Source: Bretschneidera sinensis
Taxonomy: Eukaryota > Streptophyta > Magnoliopsida > Brassicales > Akaniaceae
NCBI GenBank assembly: GCA_023935145.1
Contig: CM043700.1
Location: 135,752,828 to 135,816,827 of the forward strand
DNA: 64,000 nt
Reading direction: 5' to 3'
Shown here: positions 1-10,857 of the stretch, piece by piece
Layout: every line of letters begins with the position of its first letter
Numbering within the stretch: the stretch's first letter is position 1
Notes under the pieces: model-generated
The model's database searches: none
What the model was told of the DNA's origin: nothing
The model's input: only the letters and a program-made list of their open reading frames with translations
Position numbers and translations under genes: made by a program

Positions 1-301
1 ATGGTGAGCTGCCAAAATTTAATGAATGTCGATGCCGCCTATTTCTGAGCCTATAAATTGGTGTTAGAACCTTGGGTTCTATGAGAAGAAAATATTGTGA
101 GAGACAAAGTGTCTTGTAAAAAATCAAGTGAGTGAATTTTGTAACGGAGCACTGCTCTGGTTTTCTTTATTGGTTTTTGCCAAATAGTAAAATATTTTAG
201 GTGTGGGTCCGAGGAGTAGGCACATTGTCGAACCTTGTTAAATCTCTGTGTTCAATTCTTTATGTGTGCGCGTTGTTTGATTCTTGCTATTTTCCTTAAC
301 A
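1..301 (+). repeat. 5' LTR of copia A (partial)
   Basis: It matches 4596-4896 almost base for base in length and ends CTTAACA. A TATA-like CCTATAAATT lies at 50-59, where the LTR promoter is expected. Confidence 0.93.
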
Positions 302-303
302 AC

Positions 304-315
304 TGGTATCTGAGC
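304..315 (+). other. Primer-binding site of copia A
   Basis: TGGTATCTGAGC starts two bases after the LTR. It differs by one base from TGGTATCAGAGC, the usual plant copia site complementary to initiator tRNA-Met. Confidence 0.88.
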
Positions 316-502
316 ATTTGTTGGTAAATTCTATCAGTTTTTGTGAGGTTACTATTCATATGAATAGTGAAGTTTGTGAATAGTGAAATTTTGTTGGAAT
401 TTTGTCGGCGGTACCAATTCATCGGCAGCAGTGTTCTAATACACGGAGGTTTGCAAGAATTGTTAGAAAAGATCCAGAGAAAGTCATATTCGAGTGGGAG
501 CA

Positions 503-3500
503 ATGACGGACGAAGGTAAAGCAAGGATCGAGAAGTTCAATGGAGCAAACTTCGGATTTTGGAAGATGTAAATAGAGGATTATCTTTACCAGAAAGACTT
601 CTATCTTCCTCTTGGCGGCAAATCAAAGAAACCACAAGAAATGACAGATGAGGAGTGGGAGGTGCTAGACAGGAAGGCTCTTGGCACGATCAGACTGTCT
701 CTCGCTGCAACTGTCGCGTTCAACATCTCGAAGGAGAAAACCACTGCAGATTTAATAGTGGCTCTGTCCAAAATGTACGAGAAGCCATCAGCCTCAAATA
801 AGGTATTCTTGATCAAAAGACTCTTCAATATGAAGATGGAAGACGGCGGTAGCATCGCTTAACTCTTGAACGGTTTCAACACACTGACAAGTCAGTTGGA
901 ACCCGTTGGGATCAGCTTCAACGATGAAGTTAGAGCACTGCTAACTTTGTCAACATTACCAGATAGTTGGGATAGTCTGGTAATGGCCGTCAGTAACTCT
1001 TCTGGCTCTGGAAAGCTAAAGTTCGATGACGTTATGGGAGTTCTTCTAAGCGAAGAATTGCGCAGAAGATCTTCAAGATCTGTGAAAACGTTTGGGAACG
1101 CTTTTAGCATAGAAGAAAGAGGAAGATCTTCAAAGAGAGGAAACAAGAATCATGGAAGTTCTAAATTTAGGAAGAGTAAATCAAGAGGACCAAAATCAAA
1201 AAGTGGAGGTTGTTGGAACTACGGAAAAAAAGGACATCTGATGAGAGATTGCAAAGCACCAAAGCAGAGTGATAATCAGGAAAGTAAAAATTCTATTTAT
1301 CTTTCTGATGCTTTGATCCTTTCTGTTATGGTTCGTAATGATTTGTGGGTGATAGATTCTAGTGCATCTTTTCATGCTACCTGTCAGAAGGAGATACTCC
1401 AAAATTATGTGCAGGGTGATTTCGGGAAAGTGTATCTTGGAGATGATGAACCATGCAACATAACTGGAAGATGAGATGTACAGATAAACCTGGCGAATGA
1501 GACTACCCTACAGTTGAAGGACGTGCGACATGTTCCAAACCTCACAAGGAATTTGATATCAGTAGGCCAACTGTCAGATTCAGGATGCAGAACCACTTTC
1601 ACAATTGATTCATGGAAGGTGTCGAAAGGGGTTATGGTGATAGCTCACGGAAAGAAAAAAGGTACTCTCTATGTGACGAGTGAAACAAATAGTGTTCTAA
1701 CAGCTGCATCAATATATTTGAGTACAGACACCTGGCACCACAGACTTGGGCACATGAGTGAGAAAGGTATGAAGGTCATGCTATCAAAAGGGAAGATTCC
1801 AAATTTGAAGCATCTGGACATGAGCTTCTGTGAAGACTGTCTCTATGGAAAGCAAAAAAATGTGAGTTTTTCTAAGATGGGCAGAAAACCAAAGCTTGAA
1901 AAGTTGGAATTGGTTCATACAAACGTGTGGGGACCAACCAAGGTACCATCTCTTAATGGGTCTCAATACTATGTTACTTTTATTGATGATGCCACTAGGA
2001 AGTTATGGGTGTATTTCTTGAAGCATAAATCTGATGTATTTGATGTCTTCAAAAAGCGGAAAGCTATTGTTGAGACTGAAACAGGTCGGAATCTAAAGTG
2101 TTTGAGGTCAGACAATGGTGGAGAATATTGCAGCGATGAATTTGAGGAATATTATGCTCTCAATGGTGTCAAGAGACAAAAGACAGTTCCTAAAACACCA
2201 CGGCAAAATGGAATGGCAGAACGCATGAACCGAACCATTAATGAACGTGCTAGAAGCATGAGGATTAATGCTGGATTACCCAAACAGTTCTGGGCAAAAG
2301 CAGTGAACACATCAGTCTATCTGATCAACAGAGGACCATCTGTTGCACTTGAGTTTGGACTTCCAAAAGAAGTGTGGACGGGAAAAGAGGTAAACCTATC
2401 ACACTTAAGAATATTTTGTTGCACCTCTTATGTCCATATAAACTCAGATGAAAGGTCTAAGCTAGACCCAAAATCCAAAAAGCGTGTCTTTGTTAGATAT
2501 AGCATTAATGAGTTTGGCTATCGGTTTTGGGATCCAGAAAACCGAAAAGTCTTCATAAGTAGAGATGTAGTGTTTAACGAGAATGTTCTATATAAGGACA
2601 TAATGAAACAAATTGAAGGGGAAACAGAAAAGAAAGAGTTTGTAGAACTTGAGGAAATTTCTACAAAAGGAGTGTTACAACCCAGAGATGAGAATATATA
2701 ATCTCAGACTCCTGTTCCTCAAGTTCCCCCTCAAGAATTGAGAAAATCGAAAAGAGTTAACAAAGGTCAACTCCCGGCTCGTTATTTAACATCTCTGAAT
2801 TATTTGTTATTAACTGAAAATGGTGAACCAGAATGTTACGAAGAAGCAATGCAGGTTAAGGATAAGCTCAAGTGGGAGGCTGGAATAAATGAATAAATGG
2901 ACTCCCTGATAGCAAATCAGACATGGGATTTGGCTGAGCTTCCAGAAGGCAAAAAGGCTTTGCATAGCAAGTGGGTTTACAAGTTAAAAGAAGAACATGA
3001 TGGAACTAAGTGATATAAGGCCAGGCTAGTAGTCAAGGGATTTCAACAGAAGGCAAGTATTGACTATACTGAGATTTTCTTTCCTGTTGTAAAGTTGTGT
3101 ACCATCAGATCGGTATTGAGCATTATTGCAGTAGAGGACTTACATAAAGAACAGCTAGATGTGAAAACCGCTTTCCTTCATGGTGATCTAAATGAAGATA
3201 TCTACATAAAGCAACCACAGGGGTATGAAGAACTAAGGAAGGAAGAGTTGGTGTGTAAGCTCAAGAAAATCTTGTATGGGTTGAAACAAGCACCCACACA
3301 GTGGTATATCAGGTTTGATAATTTTATGTCTGAAAACGGGTATACAAGATGTAACGCTGACCGCTGTTGTTATTTCAAGAAGTTTGATGGTTCCTACATC
3401 ATTCTTCTATTGTATGTAGATGATATACTTATTACAGGATCAAGCATGATGGAAATAACAATGTTGAAGGAACAACTCTCCAAAAAGTTTTCTATGAAGG

Positions 3501-4375
3501 ATTTAGGTATGGCTAAACAAATCCTTGGTATGCGGATCAACAGAGACAAGAAGAACCGGAGATTGTGGCTATCTTAGGAACAATTCATCGAAAAGGTACT
3601 AAAAAGGTTCAACATGGATCAGGCTAAACCGGTGAGCACTCCACTAGTAAGTCACTTCGCACTTTCAAAAGGGCAAGGTGCGACGACAGTTGAAGAACAT
3701 GAATACATGTCAAAAGTACCATATGCCTCAGCAATTGGTAGCCTTATGTATGCTATGGTCTGTTCCAGACTAGATATTGCACAAGCAGTGGGACTCATGA
3801 GCAGATTCGTGAATAATCCAGGCAAGGAGCATTGGAAGGCTGTGCAGTGGATTATGAGGTACTTGAGAGGTATCACTAATCTATCCCTATGCTATGATGG
3901 ATCAGAGATCAGTTTGAAGGGTTATATCGATTCTGACATGGCAGGAGACCTAGATGGTAGAAAGAGTACTACAGGGTACGTCTTTACATTGGGCAGTGTA
4001 ACAGTGAGTTGGGTCTCAAGATTACAGAAGATCGTAACTCTCTTGACTACAGAAGCAGAGTACGTGGCAGTGACAGAAGCATGTAAGGAAATGGTGTGGC
4101 TACAAGGTCTACTCAAAGAATTAGGCAAAGAACAGAAGGACTGTAAGATTTACAGTGACAGTCAGAGTGCAATTCATTTGGCAAAAAATTCTGCATTTCA
4201 TGCCAGGACAAAGCACATCGACATTAGGTACCATTTCATATGGGGACTCTTAGAAGAAAGGGTTATTACACTGGAAAAGATTCACACTAATAAGAATCCT
4301 GCATATATGTTAACCAAGATTGTTACGATTGAGAAGCTGAAAGGATGTTCAGCTTTGGTCTGTCTTTATTCTTGA
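503..4375 (+). pseudogene. gag-pol polyprotein of copia A, broken by stop codons
   Basis: The reading frame starts at ATG 503 and stays in one frame to the final TGA at 4373-4375. It is interrupted by in-frame stops at 569, 860, 1472, 2699, 2894, 3011 and 3575. Domain order is UBN2-type gag, zinc knuckle near 1210-1252, protease, integrase, reverse transcriptase with YVDD near 3415, and RNase H near 3920-4250. Several key residues are damaged: the second knuckle Cys is Tyr (CWNYGKKGH), the protease motif reads DSSAS instead of D[ST]GA, and the first integrase Asp is Asn (codon 1922-1924). No frameshift is seen. The protein cannot be made, so this is a dead copy. Confidence 0.93.
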
Positions 4376-4455
4376 AGAAGAGGGAGAAGACTCACACCTA
4401 GTTTGACTATGATGGAATTTTGTTACAAATGGCAAATTTGCTCCAAGTGGAAGAT

Positions 4456-4896
4456 TGTTAAAGGTGGAGACAAAGGTCATGTGCTTATTAATTGAGCATC
4501 AACTAAAAGGTGGAGACAAAGGCCATGTGTTTATTGCATACGACACCAATATTAATGGTGAGCTGCCAATATTAAATGGTGAGCTGTCAACATTAATGGT
4601 GAGTTGCCAAAATTTAATGAATGTCGATGCTGCCTGTTTCTGAGCCTATAAATTGGTGTTAGAACCTTGGGTTCTATGAGAAGAAAATATTGTGAGAGAC
4701 AAAGTGTCTTGTAAAAAATCAAGTAAGTGGTTTTTGTAACGAAGCACTGCTCTAGTTTTCTTTCTGGGATTTTGCCAAATAGTAAAATACTTTGGGTTTG
4801 GGTCCGAGGAGTAGGCACATTGTCGAACCTCGTTAAATCTCTGTGTTCAATTCTTTGTGTGTGCGCGTTGTTCGATTCTTGCTATTTTCCTTAACA
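4456..4896 (+). repeat. 3' LTR of copia A
   Basis: It runs from TGTTAAAGGT to CCTTAACA, 441 bp, directly after the purine-rich CAAGTGGAAGAT that acts as polypurine tract in this group. Its 5' part contains a short internal near-repeat (AAAGGTGGAGACAAAGG at 4459 and again near 4507) and three copies of a TTAATGGTGAG-like unit at 4552-4604. Confidence 0.95.
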
Positions 4897-5503
4897 AATT
4901 ACACTGCTAAAGTGTCTAATTTTGGAGCATCAAGGCTTGTTCCTTTAGACCAAACTCAATTAACAACTTTGGTGCAAGGAACACTTAGGTATTTGGATCC
5001 TAAATATTTCCAATCAAGCTAATTAAAAGAGAAGCGATGTTTACAGTTTTTGTGTTCTTCTTGCAGAGCTTTTGACAAGTAAGAACGTGATTTCTTTTGA
5101 TAGGCCTGAGAACGAAATAAATTTAGCTATGCACTTCGTTTATTCGATGAAAGAGGATCAGTACTTGTTTCGGATTCTTGATGAGACAATTGTTAACGAA
5201 GGAAACATCAAGCAAATCAAGGAAGTTGCTAAGCTAACAAAAAGATGCTTAGGGGTAAATGGGGAGGACAAGCCTACTATGAAGGAAGTAGCAATGGAGT
5301 TAATGGGATTGAGAGTTATGACAAAGCATCCATGGACAAAATTGGATTTGTTGTCCGAAGAGACTGAATCCTTTCTTGAATCAGTAACTTTGAATGCGTG
5401 CATTAATGGTGATCTTAATGGTGCTCCTTCTAGCTCTACAACTACAGGGTTCGATAGCATGAGAAATCAAGTATTATCACCTCTTGGTAATAATGGGAGA
5501 TAA
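4897..5503 (+). pseudogene. WAK receptor kinase, 3' remnant (copy 0)
   Basis: This is the C-terminal half of a WAK kinase domain, cut by copia A just before the DFG motif. It aligns with 20446-21010 of the next paralogue. The DFG aspartate is Asn (AAT at 4918-4920), [11 protein letters not shown] has become [11 protein letters not shown], and a nonsense change plus indel follow near 5020-5035. From 5072 the frame is open to the stop at 5501-5503 and keeps the typical GEDKPTMKEVAMEL segment and a Ser/Thr-rich tail. The 5' half lies upstream of the window. It belongs to the same subfamily as the 18247 gene. Confidence 0.9.
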
Positions 5504-5935
5504 TTAATTTTGTCCACAGTGATGCATTTATAAGCAACTATGCATGAAATTTTCTTCATTGTTCTTGATGGTGTGAGAACATTGTGACATTCATGCCAAG
5601 AATAGGTTTAGTTTTTTCCTTTCTTTCTTTTTTTTTTAATGGAAGAACAAGTTCATTTCTATGCAAAAAATCAAACATCATAATTTGAAAAGGTTCACCT
5701 TTTGAGTTCAATTAACTGTCGTTTCTACAGTAAATAAGAAACAAAACTAAGTTTAATAATAAAAAAAGATGGGAGTTGTTTCTTATATATTAGTTAATGG
5801 TAGTTAAACAACCTTTTATACAGAGTTTTATGTCTCCTTTGAACATACACAGCCTTTGAACCAAAAGCTGACTTAATTCTTCTAAATTCAAAATTGAATT
5901 AACTATGTGCATGTCTAGTATACTCAGCTCATGGT
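5504..5935. other. WAK 3' flank, no gene seen
   Basis: AT-rich DNA downstream of the truncated WAK. The first ~60 bp still resemble the 3' flank of the 18247 paralogue. A ~45-bp stretch at 5890-5935 recurs at 15430-15475, on the other side of element B. Confidence 0.7.
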
Positions 5936-6629
5936 TGTCGATGTTTTTTCAAAATAAACTTAGATTTTAAGTTTGGGATGTCTTAGAAAATCAAAGGAAA
6001 GAAGAAAAAAAAAGAAAATTCAAGTTATGAATGATTCAGTCGACTAGATGGAAGGCTAAAATTTCTTAGAACTCTCAAGAACTTTTTTAGTCGACTGAAT
6101 GAAAGACCCAGTCGACTGGATGTTCAAAATTTTTGAATTTTCAGACCGTTGAATGATAGTTGAACGTGAATAGAAGTGTCATTTGAGAAGGAATACTTAG
6201 TATTCAGTTTATATCAGTTTTCTACTGAAACAAGGTGTCTCTAATGAAAACATACACTAATTAAACACTATAAAATTGTGTATACCTGTCATAATTAATA
6301 GAATACAAACATATATAGATTTCAGATTTCCTTTATTATTCTTCTTCTCCTTCTCTAAAACATTGATCTTGTTATGTTTAGAAATCCTGCAAATTTCCAA
6401 ATATAAGCGTTTTTCATCCATAAACTCATAGAAACTGCTGTGAGTTATTCTTCATGAGTGCAAAATGCAAAATAACAACAAAGCTTCATTGTATCTTAGA
6501 GGAAATTCACCGGAAACCTTCTTGCACCAGTGAGGGGCAAATTAAACCTTAAAGAAAATGATATGATCGTGTCTTGAAGGCATTTCTCTTATTCATTTTG
6601 ATAAACAGCCTTCAGAAATTCCCCCAACA
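5936..6629 (+). repeat. 5' LTR of element B
   Basis: 694 bp, TGTCGATG...CCAACA. It pairs with 14185-15340 once the 435-bp insertion and its TSD are removed. It contains several AGTCGACT-type palindromes (6037-6122). Confidence 0.92.
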
Positions 6630-6695
6630 ATCTTAAGGTTTAAATTATTCACTTTGTTTATCAAAATGACTACTTGTTTAAGTTCCTTGAGAGAT

Positions 6696-7503
6696 ATGGC
6701 GCTGAAGTTCAACGAGCTGGAGCGTTTCGATGGAGGAGATTTTTATTGTTGGCAAAAGAAACTATTCTTCCTTCTGACATCACTGCGAGTGTATTATGTC
6801 ATCACTACACCAAGGCCGAAACCTACAGAAAATGAGACGATTGCCTAGACTCGTGATAGGCAGAAATGGGATCAAGATGACGATATCTACAAGGGTCATG
6901 TTCTTAATGCGATGTCCAATACATTGTTTGATGCTTACCAAAATGTATAGACTGCAAAGGAGTTGTGAGATTCATTGCAAGCAAGGTACATGAAGGAAGA
7001 TGCTGCAAGTAAGCGATTTATTACTACAAAATTTAACACTTACAAAATAGTTGATACTCATTCTATTATAGATCAGTTTAGTGAAATAAAAATGACACTA
7101 GATCAATTCTCTCAACATAAACTGAAAATGGATGAGACTATTATGGTCTTAACCATTATAGACAAACTGCCTACACTTTAGAAAAAATTTCAAGAATCGT
7201 CTGAAGCACCAAAAGAAAGACCTGACTCTTGAGGAGTTAGGCAATCATCTTCGAATTGAGGAGGATTTACGGAAAGAAAGAAAGGAAGAAGCCCTTTCCA
7301 ATATTAATTCGGTAGAGGAAGAAGCGACTTCGAAAGAAATCTCTCAAGATTCTCACAAGAGAAAAAATCCTTCAACCAATTCTGATGAGAATGACAAGAA
7401 AGCAAAGGGTGCTTGCTTCCATTGTGGAAAACCAAGACACTTCAAGAAAAATTGCCGAATGCTGAAGAAAAAGGGCAAAACACAACAAGAGTTTGTGGTT
7501 TAA
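6696..7503 (+). pseudogene. Copia-type gag remnant of element B
   Basis: The translation starts MALKFNELERFDGGDF and follows the copia gag (UBN2_2-like) pattern. It ends in a CX2CX4HX4C zinc knuckle (CFHCGKPRHFKKNC) encoded near 7413-7455, with stop at about 7501-7503. At least four nonsense codons (near 6846, 6949, 6967, 7180) and a frameshift near 7190 break it. A working copy would package element RNA in virus-like particles. The stretch after the stop shows no pol homology up to the C insertion. Confidence 0.83.
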
Positions 7504-7606
7504 AAATACATAAGGTCTAAGGGAGGAATATTTGCTAGTACTTAAATGTATGAGATTATATTAAGTGAATGAGAGAATGTTTGAACACAAAATTAATAAT
7601 ATTATT

Positions 7607-8434
7607 TGTTGTTATTTGTCTAAGTTTCAAACATATCCAAACATGGTCTAAAGTTGGTTAATGTCCAAACCAATTATGGGATATCAAATTTCAGCAAGAT
7701 ATAAGGTTGCACACATGTGTGTGCTTCAATTTTGAGCATGAGAAGGTCAGGCACAATGCTGTGGAAGTTTCTGCCCACTGGTAGGAGGTGTGTGCACAGC
7801 ATCAGGAGGCTGCAGCATCAGGTCACGCCGCAGCACACAGCACCACACCAAAACACACAGCATCACTTGGATAGTGATGAAGGGCTGAGATTAAAGGAAG
7901 AACATGATCAAAGAGTCAAGAATGATTCACAAGATTGTCCAAGAATTAAGAGGCTATAAAAAAGGGTTTCTTAGCCTCATTTCAAGTGGTGAAAAAGGTG
8001 TGTGAGAGAACCACACAGGTTATGACATTGTGAGATCATTGTAAACACAAGAGAGAATTGTGTGAGAGACATAAACACAAGAGGGACTCTTGTAGTGAGG
8101 CTGGCTGTAAAGAAGAGAGGTTAGTAGAGAATTGATAGAAAGCATTGTAATAGGTCTATCACTTTCTCGTTCTCTTCTTGGTTCTTCAAGAACTTGGATT
8201 CTTGAAGGGGATTGCTGTAACTTTGTAAGAACCATTGAGATAGTGCAGAGAGTTCGGAGGAAATCACAGGGACGTAGGCACATTACCGAACCTCGACAAC
8301 AAATTACTTGTCTTCTTTCTTTCTTTGATTTTCTGTTCTTATGTTCGATTGCTGAAATTCTTTCTACAAGTCATTCAAGACTTGGGTGTTTGGAAGATCA
8401 CCACCTGGGCATCTTGTCAAGGTGATTTCCAACA
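7607..8434 (+). repeat. 5' LTR of copia C
   Basis: 828 bp, TGTTG...CAACA. TATA-like GGCTATAAAAAAGGG lies near 7951-7965. The transcript-side sequence contains the GACGTAGGCACATTACCGAACC motif that recurs in other copia LTRs of this window. Confidence 0.95.
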
Positions 8435-8435
8435 G

Positions 8436-8468
8436 TGGTATCAGAGCTTTGGTCAGTGGTATCAGAGC
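8436..8468 (+). other. Duplicated primer-binding site of copia C
   Basis: A perfect TGGTATCAGAGC occurs at 8436-8447, one base after the LTR, and again at 8457-8468 within CAGTGGTATCAGAGC. Both match initiator tRNA-Met. Confidence 0.9.
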
Positions 8469-8550
8469 ACAGCAGCTGGTTATCGGAACAAGAAGTAGAA
8501 GGTACGGAGCCAAGACTCCAAGAATCAAAGATCAACTTCTTGGGTGATTC

Positions 8551-8733
8551 AAGAACGGAGTTAAGATCTATATCTGATCGTGTTCTTGAGGTAAATCAAG
8601 AACGGTGTTAAGATCAATATCTGATCGTGTTCTTGAGGGTGATTCAAGAACGGTGAAAAGATCAAGATCTGGTCGTGTTCTTGAGAGTGATTCAAGAACG
8701 GTTAAGATCCATCTTCGATCTGTGTTCTTGAGG
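8551..8733 (+). repeat. ~48-bp tandem repeat in the leader of copia C
   Basis: Four imperfect units start near 8551, 8598, 8646 and 8693, each with CAAGAACGG...AAGATC...GATC...GTGTTCTTGAG. GTTCTTGA and TCAAGAAC are inverted, so the leader RNA could form repeated hairpins. Confidence 0.88.
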
Positions 8734-8785
8734 TTGAAGAAAGCAGTTGTGGTTAGTGCACAAATCTGGGATCTTGTCCGCAAAG

Positions 8786-10792
8786 ATGGCTTCAAATTTC
8801 TGTGTGGAGAAGTTTGATGGAAAGGGAGACTTTACCCTATGGAAGCAGAAGATCAAGGCGGTTCTAATGCAGCAGAAAGTGGACTTAGCTATTGGAGAAA
8901 ATGATGCTTTTCCAGCAAGTGTCACGGAGGACCAGCGGACCGAGATGAAGAAGATGGCTTACAGCACCATTTTCTTGCACATGTCGGATAATGTCACAAG
9001 GGAGTGCGGAGACTCGGAAGATCCAACTACATTATGGAAGAAACTAAATGAGTTGTTTCTTGCCAAGACTCTCCCAGATAAGAGGTATTTTCGGAAACGA
9101 ATCTTTGTTTTTAAATTTGATCCTAAGAAAGAGTTGCAAGATAATCTTGATGCCAAGAAAAGGAGTGCATCAAGTGGTAAAGGTTGGTTCTTTAAAAGAA
9201 GGCCAGCAACTCAGTATGGCAGCAGCCATGGCTACTACCGGGACAAAGGTAGAGGAGAAAGCCATGGGAGAGTGCATAGCAGCATGCATGGCTACTACCG
9301 GGACAGAGGTAGAGGAGAGAGCCATGGGAGAGTGCACAGCAGCATGCATGGCTACTACCGGGACAGAGGTAGAGGAGAAAGCCATGGGAGAATGCATTCC
9401 AAACTGAGATTTGGAGGGAAGAGCTGCTACTACTGCCATAAGGAGGGTCATGTCAAGAAAGATTTCAAGAAGATGACAAGGGATAGAGGAGGAAGCCATG
9501 CCAAGAATGGAGAGGCTTCGGTTGCCAAAACAGAACAGCAAGATGATGATGTTCTTGTTGTGTGCTCAAGTGTGAACAAGGGGCAAGAAGGCAGCTGGAA
9601 ATGGATCTTGGATACCGGGTGCACTCATCATATGAGCCCTCACAAAGAATGGTTCAAGAATTTCAAGGAGATTAATGAGGGAAGAGTCTTCTTGGGGAAT
9701 GATAATTCTTGCCAAGTGAGAGGGATTGGAGACATCCAATTGAGGATGTTTGATGGAGTCACAAGGCTGCTGGAAAATGTGAGGTATGTTCCAGATTTGA
9801 AGAGGAACTTGATCTCATTGGGGCAGCTGGATTCCATGGGCTATACATGCAAGATAGAGGGAGGAAAGATCAAGGTGGCCAAGGGATCTTTGGTAGTGAT
9901 CAAGACAGCAAGAAACGATGGACTCTATGAGATGATCGGAGAAACAGAAACCAATGATCAAGCAGCAAGCTTGATGGCTGAGCTGGACAAGGCAGCCCTT
10001 TGGCACACTCGCTTGGGACACATGAGCGAAAAGGGCCTGCAAGTGCTTAGCAAGGAAGGTCTACTTGGTGGTGACAAAGTAGAAAAATTGGATTTCTGTA
10101 AGAGCTGTGTTTTTGGGCAGCAACATCGGGTCAGCTTCAACACTGGAGTACACAAGTCTAAGGGCATTCTTGACTACATTCATGTGGACCTTTGGGGACC
10201 AGCAAGGACACCAACACAGGGAGGTAACATTTACTTTCTGTCTTTAATTGATGATTATTCAAGAAAATTGTGGGTTTATTTGGTAAAAAATAAATCAGAT
10301 GCATTGAATATGTTAGTGGTGTGGAAAGGGCTGGTTGAGACTCAAATGGGTAGAGTAGTTAAGGGGATAAGAACCGATAATGGCTTAAAAAATTTTAACC
10401 AAAAACTTGATCAATTCTGTAGGTTAAATGGCATTCTAAGACATAGGACGGTTGTGGAAACCCCTCAGCAAAGTGGAGTTGCTGAGTGGATGAATAAGAC
10501 CCTTAGGGAAAAGGTTAGGTGCATGTTAAATAAATCCGGATTACCCAAATATTTTTGGGGGGAAGCGGTGTCTACAGCTGCATATTTAATTAATAGATCA
10601 CCCTCTAGGATTGCATACCATAAGACTCCCGAAGAGTTGTGGAGTGGAAAACCCCTTGAGTTTGACAACCTTAGGACTTTTGGGTGTGCTGCGTATGCAC
10701 TCCAAAAGGAGGATAAGCTTAGCCCAGGATCTAGAAAATATGTGTTTCTAGGATATGGGGAAGGGGCTAAGGGGTACAGTTGTGGTCCTTAG
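8786..10792 (+). pseudogene. gag-protease-integrase ORF of copia C
   Basis: The ORF is open for 668 codons from MASNFCVEKFDGKGDF (ATG 8786; an in-frame ATG at 8747 is also possible). It has gag near residues 1-125, apparently shortened; an RG-rich triplicated linker near 148-205; a zinc knuckle CYYCHKEGHVKKDF whose last Cys is Phe; the protease motif WILDTGCTHHMSP; the integrase HHCC zinc finger (WHTRLGHMSEKG...CKSC); and an integrase core with Asp in HVDLWGP, Asp in RTDNG and Glu in GVAEWMN. It stops in the region after the integrase, before the reverse transcriptase. All three integrase acidic residues survive, but the polyprotein is not complete, so the copy cannot move alone. Confidence 0.88.
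9222..9397 (+). repeat. 60-bp coding repeat x3 in gag of copia C
   Basis: Three nearly identical 60-bp units encode GYYRDRGRGESHGRVHSSMH-like 20-residue blocks just before the zinc knuckle. The unit is a multiple of three, so it kept the frame. Confidence 0.93.
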
Positions 10793-10857
10793 AAAAAGAA
10801 TGATTTAAACTCATAATAAGTAGGGATGTTATTTTTAATAAATTACTATTTCCCTAC

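Larger units (their letters stand above)
1..4896 (+). mobile_element. Ty1/copia retrotransposon A (Tnt1/Tork-like), 5' end cut by window
   Basis: The element has two matching LTRs (1-301 and 4456-4896), a tRNA-Met primer-binding site right after the first LTR, and copia-order gag, protease, integrase, reverse transcriptase and RNase H between them. Position 1 aligns with position 4596 of the 3' LTR, so about 139 bp of the 5' LTR lie outside the window. The DNA after 4896 (AATTACACTGCT) is wall-associated kinase sequence, so the element is inserted in a WAK kinase exon. Roughly 17-20 mismatches over the shared 300 bp of LTR, counted by eye, point to an old insertion. Lineage is judged from overall likeness to Tnt1 (Tork lineage). 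The expected TSD partner on the left is outside the window. Confidence 0.95.

Noticed and set aside
8132..8425. 97-codon open frame repeated at 12692-12985
   Set aside because: It is present twice only because it lies in both LTRs of copia C; no protein likeness.
9170..9541. 123-codon minus-strand open frame with repeats
   Set aside because: Antisense of the triplicated gag repeat of copia C.
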